The notes: generated by a model not told the origin, from the letters alone. A DNA stretch of 64,000 bases from Candidatus Chlorobium antarcticum (GCA_030765725.1 JAVCDF010000001.1:186001-250000), one strand, 5' to 3'; positions 50,531 to 60,965 are shown, numbered from the stretch's first letter. A program made the numbers and translations.

Positions 50531-51781
50531 ATGACTGAAAACCGCCCCGAACTCATTGCTCCCGCCGGTGACGCCGCCTCAATGCAGGCCGCCCTTCAGG
50601 CCGGAGCCGACAGCGTCTACTTTGGAGCGGACGGCTGTAACATGCGTGCAGCAAGCAATGGCTTTACGCCCAAAGAATTTCCTGAAATCAGGAAACTCTG
50701 TTCAAGCTACCAGGCAAAAGCCTACCTCGCACTCAACACCACAATATACGACGGCGAACTCCCAAGAATCAGGGCGCTTGTGGCTAAAGCAAAAACATCG
50801 GGGATTGACGCCATCATCTGCTGGGACACAGCAGTGATTGAGGCCTGCCGCGAAGCCGGAATTCCTTTCCACCTATCAACCCAGGCATCCGTCAGCAACT
50901 TCTCCGCAGTCCGTTACTATGCCGGACTTGGCGCCAGCATGATTGTGCCTGCCCGCGAACTGACACTCGCCCAGGTAAAAAGCATTACGAAGGAAATTGA
51001 AAAAGAGGATCTTCGGGTATCCATTGAATGTTTTGTCCATGGCGCCCTGTGCGTGGCAGTTTCAGGTCGATGCTTCCTCTCCCAGGAACTGTTCGGAAAA
51101 TCAGCAAACCGCGGCGAATGCGTCCAGCCATGCAGAAGAAGCTATCTGATTACTGACACTGAAGAAAACCATGAACTGGTTCTCGGCACCGACTTCGTCA
51201 TGAGCCCCCGTGACCTCTGTGCCATTGAGTTCATCGTCCCTCTGATAGACGCAGGCATACGCGCATTTAAAATAGAAGGGAGGAACCGCAGCCCGGAATA
51301 TGTGCAGGCCACCACAGCCGCCTACAGAAAAGCCATAGACTTCTGCACTGATGAGCGCCACAAACCCGAATTCCGCAAACGCAACGAAGAGCTTTCGGCG
51401 AACCTAAAACAAGAACTGGCGCTCGTCTATAACAGGGGATTTTCAAACGGGTTTTATTTTGGCCGACCCATGGACGCCTGGGCGGAAGCCTATGGATCGC
51501 AGGCAGAGGAGAAAAAAACCTACATCGGCACAGTGGTAAAATACTACCCGAAAGCCGGCGTTGCGGAAATCCTCATGCATGCCAGAGGGCTGAAGGCAGG
51601 GGAAAAGATTCTCATTCAGGGGCCCCTGACAGGGAACCTGGAAGTGAAGGCAGAAGCATTCTACGCCAATGACCTTCCCGCACTAAATGCCGGGAAAGGT
51701 GACACCGTCACCATACTGTGTGCAAAGGTCAGGAAAAACGACAGGGTGTATGTGAGTGAGCCCCGAAACGGGGACCGGTGA
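50531..51781 (+). CDS. peptidase U32 family protein (TrhP/YegQ-like)
   Basis: A 416-residue protein with the U32 hallmarks: [26 protein letters not shown] (~7-32), the GYxxhhLSTQAS-like [12 protein letters not shown] (~115-126) and the cysteine set [25 protein letters not shown] (~168-205), likely an Fe-S site. Closest in layout to YegQ/TrhP, which supports prephenate-dependent hydroxylation of tRNA uridine-34; others are annotated as collagenase-like proteases. I favour the tRNA-modification role. A GC-rich hairpin spans the stop codon. Confidence 0.85.
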   Translation: MTENRPELIAPAGDAASMQAALQAGADSVYFGADGCNMRAASNGFTPKEFPEIRKLCSSYQAKAYLALNTTIYDGELPRIRALVAKAKTSGIDAIICWDTAVIEACREAGIPFHLSTQASVSNFSAVRYYAGLGASMIVPARELTLAQVKSITKEIEKEDLRVSIECFVHGALCVAVSGRCFLSQELFGKSANRGECVQPCRRSYLITDTEENHELVLGTDFVMSPRDLCAIEFIVPLIDAGIRAFKIEGRNRSPEYVQATTAAYRKAIDFCTDERHKPEFRKRNEELSANLKQELALVYNRGFSNGFYFGRPMDAWAEAYGSQAEEKKTYIGTVVKYYPKAGVAEILMHARGLKAGEKILIQGPLTGNLEVKAEAFYANDLPALNAGKGDTVTILCAKVRKNDRVYVSEPRNGDR

Positions 51782-51792
51782 GGCCGGTCCCC
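51770..51792. terminator. GC-rich hairpin at the end of the U32 gene
   Basis: GGGGACCGG, loop TGAGG, CCGGTCCCC form a perfect 9-bp stem that includes the U32 stop codon, with only a short T-poor tail. It lies between convergent U32 and slyD-like genes and may act as a bidirectional terminator or 3' stabilising hairpin. Confidence 0.5.
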
Positions 51793-51812
51793 TTCCGCTT
51801 CAGCCGTAGGGA

Positions 51813-52241
51813 TCAGCCGATTTCAACCAGCTCTATTTCAAAAGTAAGCGCCTGCCCGGCAAGAGGATGGTTGGCATCAAGCGTCACCGACTCCTCGTTC
51901 ATGTCAACAATCATCACAATGGCCTGCTGCCCATCGGCAAGTCCAACCTGCAGCTGCTGGCCAATCTCCAGCTCCATATCAGTACCGAACCTGCTGCGGT
52001 CGACAGGCGTCACCAGCTCTTCGCTGTGCGGACCGTAAGCCTCATCCACAGGAATTACCGAAACCCTTACCTCGCCGGGAGCCATATCCATAACGGCAGT
52101 ATCAAACCCCGGAATCACCTGACCTCCACCAACTGTGAACTCCAGCGGTTCACGGTCTGCCGATGTATCAAACACCGTTCCGTCATCCAGCTTGCCGGTA
52201 TAATGAACCTTTACCTTGTCGCCCTGTTTTGCCTGTGCCAT
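51813..52241 (-). CDS. FKBP-type peptidyl-prolyl isomerase (SlyD-like)
   Basis: A 142-residue protein with the FKBP core [16 protein letters not shown] (~12-27), [23 protein letters not shown] (~35-57) and an inserted flap domain ([17 protein letters not shown]) as in SlyD. The histidine-rich metal-binding tail of E. coli SlyD is absent. It is predicted to be a cytoplasmic folding helper. It is convergent with the U32 gene and has 192 bp upstream before the mscS gene end, in which I see nothing else. Confidence 0.9.
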   Translation of the reverse strand: MAQAKQGDKVKVHYTGKLDDGTVFDTSADREPLEFTVGGGQVIPGFDTAVMDMAPGEVRVSVIPVDEAYGPHSEELVTPVDRSRFGTDMELEIGQQLQVGLADGQQAIVMIVDMNEESVTLDANHPLAGQALTFEIELVEIG

Positions 52242-52433
52242 ACTCTCCTCCTTTTTATTCGTCTGATCTATACCATTATTACAATGCGTTACAGTGCGGA
52301 ATCTGTGCCTGATATTTCCGTTCGGAAATCACCAGCACGAATCCTTACTCGCCTGCGAAACTATAGAAAAAATGGCAAACATCACAACAGGGTATCTCTC
52401 TTTATTGTCGTCGGCACTGTCAGAGCTCCTTTC

Positions 52434-53495
52434 CTATCCCACAGGCCCCTGATCCATCTCCATCCTCACTCTAGGAATGCCTCCCGGATGGTCCGTACGG
52501 ATGAATGCAACCAGCTCTTCGCGTACCAGGCAACGCAGTTCCCATAAGTCTGAAGAATTGGCAGCACTCACCAGCGCACGCAGCTCAACCGACTTTTCAG
52601 TGGTATTGGTAACCTGAAGTTTGACCACCCTGCCATCCCAGAGCGGCGTAGCTCGCACTGCCCTCTCCAGTTCGGAACGCAGGGAATCTATCGGAATGGC
52701 ATAATCGGCATAAATGAAGACCGTACCGAGCAGCTCCTGACTGCTTCTGGTCCAATTCTCAAACGGCCGATCAATAAACCAGGTAATGGGCACAATGAGG
52801 CGCCGCTGGTCCCATATCTGAACAACAACATAGGTCAGGGATATCTCCTCAATCCGTCCCCACTGATTCTCCACAATCACCACATCATCAATACTGATGG
52901 GTTGGGTAATGGCTATCTGAACACCGGCAATCAGGGTAGCGATGCTCTTCTGGGCCGCAAACGCAATCATAACCCCCGCAATACCGGCAGACGCCAGAAT
53001 GCTCAGCCCAACCTGGCGAACCGTATCAAAAGTCATCAGGACGCCGGCAACAGCCAGCACAACCAGAAATACATTGAGAATTTTGCGGGCCAGGCTCACA
53101 TGAGTTGCAACTTTGCGGGCCGAAGCCTCGCTGTTGCGAAGCCCGGATGCATAATGGATGAGAACAAACTGCTCCAGAACAGCAAGTAAACGCATAAGAA
53201 ACCACACCGCAACCACAATAGACACTACGGTGAACGCGTGACGGAACACAGGAGCAACCAACTCCGACAGTGGCAGGTAGGGCAGCGTTACCGACACAAG
53301 CAGAAGCACAGCCAAGAGACGGAACGGCATGGAAAGCAACTCAAAAGGAATCCCACTCTCCCTAACCCGCGACTGAACCGATTTTACAATGCGGCGGAAA
53401 ACACTGTTGGCAATAAAATAAAAGAAGAGTGCTGCCACAGCAACGAGCGCCGGAAGCAAAAACCCGCTTTCCCATGCCTGATTCAATACATCCAT
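52434..53495 (-). CDS. mechanosensitive ion channel family protein (MscS)
   Basis: A 353-residue inner-membrane channel with hydrophobic segments near 10-30, 55-75, 88-108 and 130-160. The glycine/alanine-rich pore helix follows (AGIAGVMIAFAAQKSIATLIAGVQI, ~168-192). The cytoplasmic beta domain begins ITQPISIDDVVIVENQWGRIEEISLTYV, diagnostic of the MscS family. It would release solutes on osmotic downshock. It is 4 bp downstream of the flavin oxidoreductase gene and may share its transcript. Confidence 0.9.
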   Translation of the reverse strand: MDVLNQAWESGFLLPALVAVAALFFYFIANSVFRRIVKSVQSRVRESGIPFELLSMPFRLLAVLLLVSVTLPYLPLSELVAPVFRHAFTVVSIVVAVWFLMRLLAVLEQFVLIHYASGLRNSEASARKVATHVSLARKILNVFLVVLAVAGVLMTFDTVRQVGLSILASAGIAGVMIAFAAQKSIATLIAGVQIAITQPISIDDVVIVENQWGRIEEISLTYVVVQIWDQRRLIVPITWFIDRPFENWTRSSQELLGTVFIYADYAIPIDSLRSELERAVRATPLWDGRVVKLQVTNTTEKSVELRALVSAANSSDLWELRCLVREELVAFIRTDHPGGIPRVRMEMDQGPVG

Positions 53496-53499
53496 ACCC

Positions 53500-54693
53500 T
53501 TATCCTTTCAATCTTTCTGATTCATTCTTTGAACGGCTGACACAATCCTCTATTGCCATGCCGGCAAAATAGTTGCCCGTCAAGAGAACTCCCTTCTCCG
53601 CCTTAAGAAGCAAATCGGTTTTTGCCAACCACTCATGATGGCCAAGCTGGAGGGAAGGAACAATATTGGCCTTGAGCGCAATATGCTCAATTTTGCCCAT
53701 CGACAGTCCAAGCACCTCGGTAATCCGCTCTTTCTTCTTTTTCTCAGAAACTCCCGGCTGGAAATGGAACGCGAACCCACGGAAATGCTCATCGGGAACC
53801 GTGTCGCGCGAAACAACCGAGAAGAAAAGGTCATCAGGCGAAATCACTGCAGCCACAGGCTTCATGGAAACATTGGCGCTGCGTACAATAACCCCGACGG
53901 AATCCACTTCAGCTGCCTTCAGCTTCCCGAGGTGGCCTGAAAGGTCCGGAGACACACCAGCAAGAAGATTTGAGGCCACAGCCGAAGGAACCGCAAGAGC
54001 AACCCGTGTAGCAGAGTATTCGACACCCGCCGCCGTTTTCAGCCGGTACCCGCCATCCTCCCTGCTAAGGGAAACAACATCGCTGCCGGTCGACACTTCA
54101 ACGCCCGGCCTCTTCGTTATGGCGCGGGCCACACTCTGCAGTCCGCCTTTGAAAGTATAGTTTTTCAGTACATCCTTTCGTTTCTCGCGGCTCTTGAACA
54201 TCATGTCAGCAGGAAAATCATCAGCGGGCTGCGAGGGAACGGCATTGAAAAAGTGCCGGATAACCTCATCATAGTTTCGCTTCCCCACAATCTTCTCATA
54301 ATAGGAGCGCACGCTCTTGCCATCTTTCTTGAGCTTGAACAGGTTGGGAACCGACATCAGCAGCTCAGCGATATGCAGCTGCGAAACAATGGAGTGGATT
54401 TTATCGTCCTTCAGGAAAGTAAACGGCACCTTGGCGCGGGGAATCATCTCCCCCATCATCCCGCAGGCTTCCACAATGCCCAGAAGAGATGCGTAGGAAC
54501 TGTAGCAGGTATGCGCACCAAGCTCAAGCCAAAACGACTTGTTGCCCATAGTGTACTCATAGGAGGCAAACGAACCTCCGGCAGTCTCATTTTTTTCAAG
54601 CAGCATCGTTTTCATGCCTGCTTCGGCGCAGTAAAATGCCATACTCAGGCCACTGATACCACCACCAACAATCACTACATCATATTGCATCAT
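53500..54693 (-). CDS. FAD-dependent oxidoreductase, HemY/phytoene-desaturase-like
   Basis: A 397-residue flavoprotein of the amine-oxidase fold. The N-terminal dinucleotide motif is VVIVGGGISGLSMAFYCAEAG (~6-26) with the acidic LLEKN end. WLELGAHTCY follows, and the C-terminal FAD motif is VLLTGNYFAGMAIEDCV (~372-388). The pattern is closest to protoporphyrinogen IX oxidase (HemY), which would suit a pigment-rich phototroph, but carotenoid desaturases share it. Substrate not proven. It ends 4 bp before mscS. The 161 bp upstream hold nothing recognisable. Confidence 0.75.
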   Translation of the reverse strand: MMQYDVVIVGGGISGLSMAFYCAEAGMKTMLLEKNETAGGSFASYEYTMGNKSFWLELGAHTCYSSYASLLGIVEACGMMGEMIPRAKVPFTFLKDDKIHSIVSQLHIAELLMSVPNLFKLKKDGKSVRSYYEKIVGKRNYDEVIRHFFNAVPSQPADDFPADMMFKSREKRKDVLKNYTFKGGLQSVARAITKRPGVEVSTGSDVVSLSREDGGYRLKTAAGVEYSATRVALAVPSAVASNLLAGVSPDLSGHLGKLKAAEVDSVGVIVRSANVSMKPVAAVISPDDLFFSVVSRDTVPDEHFRGFAFHFQPGVSEKKKKERITEVLGLSMGKIEHIALKANIVPSLQLGHHEWLAKTDLLLKAEKGVLLTGNYFAGMAIEDCVSRSKNESERLKG

Positions 54694-54854
54694 GAGTTCA
54701 CACTGGGTTTAAGGAAAAAAAGGGTTGAGAGCGCTGCCCTGCATGCACAGGAATTTGCCTGGAAGCGACGCTATAGAATGTCCAGTAAGTTAGTGAAATC
54801 CAGCCAGAAACCACACCCTAAATCCAGCCAGAGAACGCCTCCCGCCCCGCACTC

Positions 54855-55397
54855 TTATCGCTCCCGAGCCTGCTCCAGCACACGGCCCTCGCGGAAATTC
54901 CGGGCATAACGGACATAATTTTCCGGCGACTCCTCAATCGTACGCCGTTCCTCATCAGTAATCGGGCGCATCACCTTCGCCGGCACACCAGCAACCAGCA
55001 TCCCCGTTGGTACTCGGAACCCCGAGCGAACCAGCGACCCGGCAGCCACAACCGAGTATGGCTCTATAACACAGTCGTCAAGTAGCGTCGCCCCCATGCC
55101 GATAAGCACAAAATCTTCAACGCTGCATGCATGTAGCGTTGCACCATGGCCGATGGTCACATTGCTTCCAATATTCAGAGGGCCCGTGTCATGCGTCACA
55201 TGCAGCGTCACATTGTCCTGCACGCTTGTCTTCTCTCCTATCCGTATGGGGCATACATCCCCCCGCACAACAGCGTTGAACCAGATGCTCGAATGCGCCC
55301 CGATCTTCACATCACCGATCACATAAGCGCCGTCAGTCATGAACACACTTTCATGCAACTCGGGCCACACCCCCTCATACGGCATAATTTTTCCCAT
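54855..55397 (-). CDS. gamma-carbonic anhydrase family protein (YrdA-like)
   Basis: Left-handed beta-helix hexapeptide protein of 180 residues. The three metal-ligand histidine regions are visible as HVTHDTGP (~71-78) and IGHGATLHAC (~88-97). SSIWFNAVVRGD, holding the helper Arg/Asp of the family, is near residue 35-46. Homologues (YrdA, PaaY, Cam) bind zinc or iron, and only some hydrate CO2. Whether this one does is uncertain. Monocistronic, divergent from the TM2 gene. Confidence 0.88.
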   Translation of the reverse strand: MGKIMPYEGVWPELHESVFMTDGAYVIGDVKIGAHSSIWFNAVVRGDVCPIRIGEKTSVQDNVTLHVTHDTGPLNIGSNVTIGHGATLHACSVEDFVLIGMGATLLDDCVIEPYSVVAAGSLVRSGFRVPTGMLVAGVPAKVMRPITDEERRTIEESPENYVRYARNFREGRVLEQARER

Positions 55398-55561
55398 TTG
55401 ATCAGTACTCTTTAAGATAAGAGGACACCTCCCCCTGAAAGCCTTTCACTGTCCTTGAAGGTAAGCAAACTTCAGGTGAAAATTTTTGCATCTTGCCCTC
55501 TCAGTGGTATTTTGAATAACTGAATGTCAATGGTACCAATGAGTATAATTTCCATACCGGC

Positions 55562-55909
55562 ATGAACACAAAAAGCATCGATGAAAAATACTGCTTCTCC
55601 TGCGGAGCACTGATCAACGCAAAAGCTGAAATATGCCCGAAATGCGGCGTACGACAATCGCCCCCGCCCTTTCCCGGCAATCTCGGAAACCTTGCGCCGA
55701 ACGGTAGAAGTAAACTTGCTGCGGCACTCTTCGCCATTTTTCTCGGCAGCTTTGGCATACATAAATTCTATCTGGGCAGGGTTGGATGGGGCGTTGTCTA
55801 TCTGCTCCTCTGCTGGACAGGCATACCCGGCATTGTGGGCTTCATTGAGGGCATTCTCCTGCTCATTATGAGCGAAGAAGATTTCAACACGAAATACGGC
55901 AATAACTGA
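55562..55909 (+). CDS. TM2 domain protein with N-terminal zinc ribbon
   Basis: A 115-residue protein. Residues ~11-28 form a zinc ribbon (CFSCGALINAKAEICPKCG, two CxxC pairs). After a linker, two membrane spans follow in the TM2 pattern: KLAAALFAIFLGSFGIHKFYLGRVGWGVVYLLL with the GxHxFYLG signature, then PGIVGFIEGILLL. Function of TM2 proteins in bacteria is unknown. It lies 63 bp upstream of lptB. Confidence 0.88.
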   Translation: MNTKSIDEKYCFSCGALINAKAEICPKCGVRQSPPPFPGNLGNLAPNGRSKLAAALFAIFLGSFGIHKFYLGRVGWGVVYLLLCWTGIPGIVGFIEGILLLIMSEEDFNTKYGNN

Positions 55910-55972
55910 CATAAGGACACCTCTATGTACTGCCGTGAGCGGTCCTGACATAATTTCTTTTTCTCCATTCCT

Positions 55973-56707
55973 ATGAGCTCAATACTAAGCTGCAAAGGCC
56001 TGCAAAAGGCATATAACCGGCATCTTGTAGTCAAAGGCTCCTCAATAGAGGTTCGGCAGGGCGAAATTGTTGGACTTCTCGGGCCCAACGGCGCCGGGAA
56101 AACCACCACATTCTACATGATTGTGGGACTCGTCAAACCCGACGGCGGCGATGTTTTTCTCGACAGTGAAAACATTACCGATGTACCCATGTACAAACGG
56201 GCCCGATTAGGCATAGGATACCTGCCGCAGGAGGCCTCGGTATTCCGGAACATGACGGTAGAAGAGAACATTCTGAGCGTTCTGGAGTTCACCGACCTCA
56301 CAAAGCAACAGCAGCTTGAAAGAACCGAGATGATGCTTGAAGACCTCAGCATTAAAAACATCCGCAAAAGCATGGGCTACGCCCTCTCAGGAGGCGAAAG
56401 AAGGCGGACGGAAATTGCACGGGCTCTGGCACTCAACCCCAAGTTCATTCTGCTTGACGAACCGTTTGCAGGTGTTGACCCCATTGCTGTTGAAGACATC
56501 CAGCAGATTGTTGAAGGACTGGTGCGCCGCAACATCGGCGTGCTCATTACCGACCATAATGTGCACGAAACCCTCTCCATAACCAACCACGCCTATCTGC
56601 TCTTTGACGGAAGCCTCTTCATGCACGGCACCCCCGAAGAGATTGCAAACAACCCTGAGGTCAGAAAAATGTACCTCGGCGAAAAGTTCAGCCTCGAGCG
56701 CTACTGA
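55973..56707 (+). CDS. lptB: LPS export ABC transporter ATP-binding protein LptB
   Basis: ATPase of the LptB2FG complex that extracts LPS from the inner membrane. The 244-residue protein has Walker [10 protein letters not shown] (~40-48), Q-loop region [17 protein letters not shown], signature [15 protein letters not shown] (~137-151), Walker [16 protein letters not shown] and the switch histidine [10 protein letters not shown]. The YLPQE and DHNV motifs separate LptB from livF-type proteins. lptA and lptFG are not adjacent. kdsB at 8603 supports the presence of LPS. Confidence 0.92.
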   Translation: MSSILSCKGLQKAYNRHLVVKGSSIEVRQGEIVGLLGPNGAGKTTTFYMIVGLVKPDGGDVFLDSENITDVPMYKRARLGIGYLPQEASVFRNMTVEENILSVLEFTDLTKQQQLERTEMMLEDLSIKNIRKSMGYALSGGERRRTEIARALALNPKFILLDEPFAGVDPIAVEDIQQIVEGLVRRNIGVLITDHNVHETLSITNHAYLLFDGSLFMHGTPEEIANNPEVRKMYLGEKFSLERY

Positions 56708-56756
56708 ACGGAGCATTTTTCAGTTGCGCCTCCCAACCACCGCGACCCCCTTTCCC

Positions 56757-58166
56757 ATGATAGCTGAACATCTTCTTTTCCGGTCTGAAGGCGGTTTCAT
56801 CCGAATTCCCATCTGGGGACACATCCCCCTCTCCGGACCCCTGAAAAAAATCATTTCGCACCCTTCATTCCTCCGCCTGAAAGGCATCCGTCAGCTCTCC
56901 TTCTCACAGCAGGTCTATCCCGGAGCCACCCATACGCGTTTTGAGCACTCAATCGGGGTCTACCACCTCATGAAGCTCATTCTGCAGCGAATGCTGACCA
57001 ACCCGCTCGCCATAAGCCTGCAGGACGGACCATTCCGCTTCGACGACCACAACTGCCGGGTGCTCCTGTCGGCAAGCCTCCTGCACGACATTGGCCACTA
57101 CCCCCACGCCCACATTATTGAAGAACAGATCCCCATGTCGGGAGGGGAAGCGGTCTTTTCGCACCACGAAGATCTCTGCGACCACTTTATTTACGAGCAA
57201 CATCCAGGAATACCGACCATTGCCGAAATTCTCCGCGACGATTGGAAAGTATCTCCCGAAAGCGTCATATCGCTCATCAAGGGTAACGACAAATCGCGCT
57301 TCAGCAAACTCATCAGCGGCACGCTCGATCCCGACAAAATGGACTACCTGATGCGCGACGCGCACCACTGCAACATCCCCTACGGCAGCATCGACATTGA
57401 GCGGCTCATTGAATCCTTCGTCCCCGACCCCAAACGGGAACGGTTCGCCATCACCGAAAAAGGAATAGCCCCCCTTGAAAGCCTCATGTTCGCCAAGTAC
57501 ATGATGATGCGCAATGTCTACTGGCACCATACCAGCCGAGCCCTGTCAGCAATGCTGCGCCGCCTTCTGCAGGACATTTCGAGTGAGAACCTGCTTCCCC
57601 CCCAGGCACTGCGGACGCTCTTTTACGGCAATGCCGACGACCGGGTGCTCCATGAACTCAAAGAGAGCATCAAAACACAAAACCACCCGCTCTCTGAACT
57701 GCTTGACGACATTATTATGCGCAGGGTCTACAAACGGGCCATTACCGTTTCCCCCTACCTAGACGACATCGGCACCGTCGATGAACGCTGGTTCGCCTAC
57801 AACGCCGATACCGAAAAACGGCGCAGTAAGGAAAAAGAGATATGCCGCTACCTCAACACCCGTTTCGGCCTCCAACTCCACGGCCACGAAGTGGTGATAG
57901 ACCCGCCCTCTAAAAAGGATATTTTCGACTATGCCGACCTGCGCGAACTCAGGGTCTACCCAACCCGCAGCGAACATGTCCATTACTCCCTGCAGCTCAA
58001 CAGCCAGTACATCCGTTTCGACGACATGAACGAATCGGTCTTCCGGTCCGACTTCATTCTCGCCTTTGAGCGCTACACCAAAAAATTCAGACTGCTCGCC
58101 CGTCCCGACCTCGTAGAACATCTGGTAGAAAACCGCCGGGAAATCATGGAAATGATGAGCAACTGA
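56757..58166 (+). CDS. HD domain phosphohydrolase (COG1078/SAMHD1-like)
   Basis: A 469-residue metal-dependent phosphohydrolase; the ATG at 56757 excludes an open stretch running back into lptB. Motifs are QVYPGATHTRFEHSIGV (~53-69), LLHDIGHYPHAH (HD pair, ~111-122), a second histidine in HHEDL and the distal DKMDYLMRDAHHC (~203-215). This arrangement resembles dNTP triphosphohydrolases and SAMHD1. The true substrate is unproven. It follows lptB by 49 bp. Confidence 0.88.
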   Translation: MIAEHLLFRSEGGFIRIPIWGHIPLSGPLKKIISHPSFLRLKGIRQLSFSQQVYPGATHTRFEHSIGVYHLMKLILQRMLTNPLAISLQDGPFRFDDHNCRVLLSASLLHDIGHYPHAHIIEEQIPMSGGEAVFSHHEDLCDHFIYEQHPGIPTIAEILRDDWKVSPESVISLIKGNDKSRFSKLISGTLDPDKMDYLMRDAHHCNIPYGSIDIERLIESFVPDPKRERFAITEKGIAPLESLMFAKYMMMRNVYWHHTSRALSAMLRRLLQDISSENLLPPQALRTLFYGNADDRVLHELKESIKTQNHPLSELLDDIIMRRVYKRAITVSPYLDDIGTVDERWFAYNADTEKRRSKEKEICRYLNTRFGLQLHGHEVVIDPPSKKDIFDYADLRELRVYPTRSEHVHYSLQLNSQYIRFDDMNESVFRSDFILAFERYTKKFRLLARPDLVEHLVENRREIMEMMSN

Positions 58167-58189
58167 AGGGAACGACCAAAAATCTTATA

Positions 58190-58218
58190 TTGTTTTATTA
58201 CTGGGAATCATATATAAC
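58190..58218 (+). promoter_or_regulatory. predicted promoter for the YtxH-hydrolase pair
   Basis: TTGTTT (58190-58195), 17 bp, TATAAC (58213-58218), 30 bases before the ATG at 58249. The leader contains a short CACAACAAT direct repeat. Confidence 0.5.
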
Positions 58219-58248
58219 AGCAACAATCACAACAATCACAACACCAGC

Positions 58249-58572
58249 ATGGAACAGCAGGACAAATTCTATAAAGGCCTTTTCTTCGGCGCCATGTTGG
58301 GGACCGTCGGGGGAACCCTTATGGGTCTCCTCTTCGCCCCCTACAAAGGAAGTGAAACACAGCAGATCATTTCCGGCAAAGTAAAGCACGCAATCGACAA
58401 AGCGGCTGAATACTACGAAGGTGGAGAGAATGACGACGCCTACAGCAACGAGGCAAAAAAACGCTCGCAAGACATCATCACCACAGCGCGCGATGAGGCA
58501 AAAAAAATCCTTGACGAAGCTAACAGCATCATCAGGGAAATCAAAGGCCACCCGAAAGCAGAGGAAAACTGA
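58249..58572 (+). CDS. YtxH domain protein
   Basis: A 107-residue small protein with one glycine-rich membrane segment (FFGAMLGTVGGTLMGLLFAP, ~11-30) followed by the YKGSETQQ box typical of YtxH, then a long charged amphipathic helix (AKKRSQDIITTARDEAKKIL). YtxH-family proteins are often stress-induced and of unknown function. The start codon of the next gene is only 3 bp after its stop, so the two form an operon. Confidence 0.85.
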   Translation: MEQQDKFYKGLFFGAMLGTVGGTLMGLLFAPYKGSETQQIISGKVKHAIDKAAEYYEGGENDDAYSNEAKKRSQDIITTARDEAKKILDEANSIIREIKGHPKAEEN

Positions 58573-58575
58573 ACT

Positions 58576-59355
58576 GTGCTGAATTGGACGACAGCCGGCA
58601 CGAATACAGGAAAGGGGAATGTACTGCTTCTGCACGCATTCCCGCTCTCTTCAGAAATGTGGAAAGCACAGCTGGAAGCTCTTGTAGCAGCCGGATACAA
58701 AGTGGTTGCTCCAAACAGCTATGGCATAGAAGGCTCCACTGAAAAACAGGAGTGGTCGTTCACTGAGTACGCTCACGACCTTGCAAGGCTGATGGATTCA
58801 CTGGACATGCAGAGCGCCACCATTGCCGGACTCTCCATGGGCGGATACCAGGCACTTGAATTCGCAAGGCTCTACCCCGAAAAAACCGCATCACTAGTGT
58901 TAGCCGATACCCGGGCCGAAGCTGACGCTCCCGAAGCCGCAACCGCGCGGCGCGACTTCATAACCGCAATTGAGAAAGAAGGCGCTGAAGAGGCCGCGAG
59001 AAGAATGGTGCCAAACTACTTTTCAGAAAGCGCACCTACCCAGTACCCCGAACTCATTGAAAAAGCCTCGTCAATGATTCGAAGCCAAAGCACCGTAGCC
59101 ATAACAAGTGCAATGAAGGCCATTATGAGCCGGGCTGACCAGAGACCGCTACTTCCATCCCTCACCTGCCCGACGCTTGTCATCTGCGGCCGCAACGACC
59201 GTCTGACTCCCCCCGAAACCGCCACCCTCATCAGCTCCTCCATTCCCGCGGCCCGGCTTGAAATAATTGAAGGAGCCGGCCACCTTGCCAACATGGAACA
59301 GCCCGAAGCCTTCAGCACTGCGCTGCTCAGTCATCTGCAGAGCCTCAACAGCTGA
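58576..59355 (+). CDS. alpha/beta hydrolase
   Basis: A 259-residue hydrolase beginning at GTG 58576, 3 bp after the YtxH gene. It shows LLHAFPLSSEMW (~17-28), nucleophile elbow GLSMGGY (~89-95), acid in CGRNDRLTPP (~206) and histidine in GAGHLANMEQP (~232), a complete Ser-Asp-His triad. The 3-oxoadipate enol-lactonase/esterase subgroup is the nearest look-alike, but the substrate is unknown. It is convergent with aroA (8-bp gap). Confidence 0.85.
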   Translation: MLNWTTAGTNTGKGNVLLLHAFPLSSEMWKAQLEALVAAGYKVVAPNSYGIEGSTEKQEWSFTEYAHDLARLMDSLDMQSATIAGLSMGGYQALEFARLYPEKTASLVLADTRAEADAPEAATARRDFITAIEKEGAEEAARRMVPNYFSESAPTQYPELIEKASSMIRSQSTVAITSAMKAIMSRADQRPLLPSLTCPTLVICGRNDRLTPPETATLISSSIPAARLEIIEGAGHLANMEQPEAFSTALLSHLQSLNS

Positions 59356-59363
59356 AACACCCC

Positions 59364-60665
59364 TTACACCTCAAGGCTCTCAAGAAGATCAAAGAAATTC
59401 GGGAATGAAACCCCGACAACCGCACTGTCGGAAAGCTCAATCGCCATACCCGTAGCCCTTGCGGCAATGGCAAAGCTCATCGCAATCCTGTGGTCATCAA
59501 AACATTCCGCCACAACCGGAGACGAAGGCGCCTTCACCCCGCCCCGCACCCGCATTCCGTCAGGAAACTCCTCACACACGCAACCAAGCCGCCGAAGGTT
59601 TACAGCCAGTGCATTGAGGCGGTCGCACTCCTTGGTACGCAGTTCCGCAGCATTGCTCACCTCAAAACTGCCCGACGCAAACACCGAAAGCACCGCAAGC
59701 ATGGGAATTTCATCAATCACCCGTGCCACAACACCCGGATCGCTGATTGAAAGCGGCTCAAGAACACCGCCGCCAGAGGCAAGAATGTCGCCAATATCCT
59801 CGCCACCGACTGTCCTGCGGTTTTCAATGGAAATCTCCCCACCAGCCGCTATCATAATATCAAGAAACGCCGCCCTCGTCGGGTTCAGGCAAACATCGCG
59901 AATCATAATTTCAGAACCAGGCGCCAACAGAGCAAGAGCTACAATAAAACAGGCCGCAGAAGGGTCGGCAGGAACCAGAAACGGGCGGGCCTCAATCCTC
60001 GGGCGCCCCGGCACAACAATCACCCGCTCTCCCTCAACCTCCTCAGCTTTAAGGCCAAGCATGAGTTCCGTATGGTCGCGCGAAAGCACCGGCTCAACAA
60101 TGCGGCTTTCGCCATCAGCATGAAGAGCCGCAAACGCCACCAGCGACTTCACCTGCGCCGAAGGCACAGGAAGACGGTACACAATCGGGCGAAGCTCCTT
60201 CGTGCCGCTGATGAGCATCGGCGCCGTTCCAGCTTCCGAAAGCTCAACTCCAGCACCCATGTCGCGAAGCGGTCCAGCAACCCGGCGCATCGGGCGCTTC
60301 ATGAGGGAACTGTCGCCCACAAGTTCACTATTGAATGGCTGGCCGGCAAGAATGCCCGCCACCATGCGCATGGTGCTTCCCGAATTGTTGCACTGCAGCG
60401 GAACCTCCGAAGGGCGAAAACTCCACAGCCCCTTCGACTCAATCACCACCCGGCGGATCTTCCCGCCCCACGGCCCCGGAACCTCTTCCTGGGTAAGGGG
60501 AATGCCGCACGCACCCAAAACACCAAGCGTGGACTGGTTGTCAAACCCACCCGAAAAGTTCGTAATCTCTGTAACACCATCGGCCAGAGCGCCAATAAGC
60601 GCAGCACGGTGGGAGATTGATTTGTCGGGAGGAAGCGTGGTAACCTCACCCTTGAAAACGCTCAT
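59364..60665 (-). CDS. aroA: 3-phosphoshikimate 1-carboxyvinyltransferase (EPSP synthase)
   Basis: Sixth step of the shikimate pathway, which also supplies chorismate for the men operon. The 433-residue protein has [17 protein letters not shown] (~12-28), [14 protein letters not shown] (~93-106), [10 protein letters not shown] (~166), LRTKECDRL (~352) and the DHRIAMSFA motif (~399-407). All substrate-binding regions look intact. It follows rpsU on the same strand, separated by a terminator at 60685-60716. Confidence 0.96.
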   Translation of the reverse strand: MSVFKGEVTTLPPDKSISHRAALIGALADGVTEITNFSGGFDNQSTLGVLGACGIPLTQEEVPGPWGGKIRRVVIESKGLWSFRPSEVPLQCNNSGSTMRMVAGILAGQPFNSELVGDSSLMKRPMRRVAGPLRDMGAGVELSEAGTAPMLISGTKELRPIVYRLPVPSAQVKSLVAFAALHADGESRIVEPVLSRDHTELMLGLKAEEVEGERVIVVPGRPRIEARPFLVPADPSAACFIVALALLAPGSEIMIRDVCLNPTRAAFLDIMIAAGGEISIENRRTVGGEDIGDILASGGGVLEPLSISDPGVVARVIDEIPMLAVLSVFASGSFEVSNAAELRTKECDRLNALAVNLRRLGCVCEEFPDGMRVRGGVKAPSSPVVAECFDDHRIAMSFAIAARATGMAIELSDSAVVGVSFPNFFDLLESLEV

Positions 60666-60684
60666 GGCACAAAACTGGTTGGAT

Positions 60685-60716
60685 TAAAAAAAAGCAGCCC
60701 CCAAAGGAGCTGCTTT
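60685..60716 (-). terminator. rho-independent terminator after rpsU
   Basis: Read on the minus strand, AAAGCAGCTCC, a short loop, GGGGGCTGC, then eight T residues. It lies between the rpsU stop (60742) and the aroA start (60665), so the two are probably separate transcripts. Confidence 0.85.
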
Positions 60717-60741
60717 GCATAACGGATTTCATCAGAAACAA

Positions 60742-60939
60742 TCAGGAATTTTTCTCTTCGTTTGCACGCTGGGCTCTACGCCGGCTTCTCGAGCGTTTTA
60801 AACGACCATCCACTGAAGGCTTGACAAAGTATGCGTTTTTTCGAAACTCCTTTAAAACACCTGCACGCTCATACTTCTTCTTGAAGCGTTTCAGCATCTT
60901 ATCGATCGATTCATTATCGTTCATCTGCACACTGACCAA
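60742..60939 (-). CDS. rpsU: 30S ribosomal protein S21
   Basis: Small basic ribosomal protein of 65 residues. It contains the S21 pattern [23 protein letters not shown] followed by [10 protein letters not shown] and an Arg-rich tail ([15 protein letters not shown]). It starts 26 bp after the upstream zinc-ribbon gene's stop and is followed by a strong terminator. S21 helps start-site selection in initiation in bacteria that carry it. Confidence 0.93.
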   Translation of the reverse strand: MVSVQMNDNESIDKMLKRFKKKYERAGVLKEFRKNAYFVKPSVDGRLKRSRSRRRAQRANEEKNS

Positions 60940-60965
60940 TGAAATTCACCCCCTTGAAAACAGTA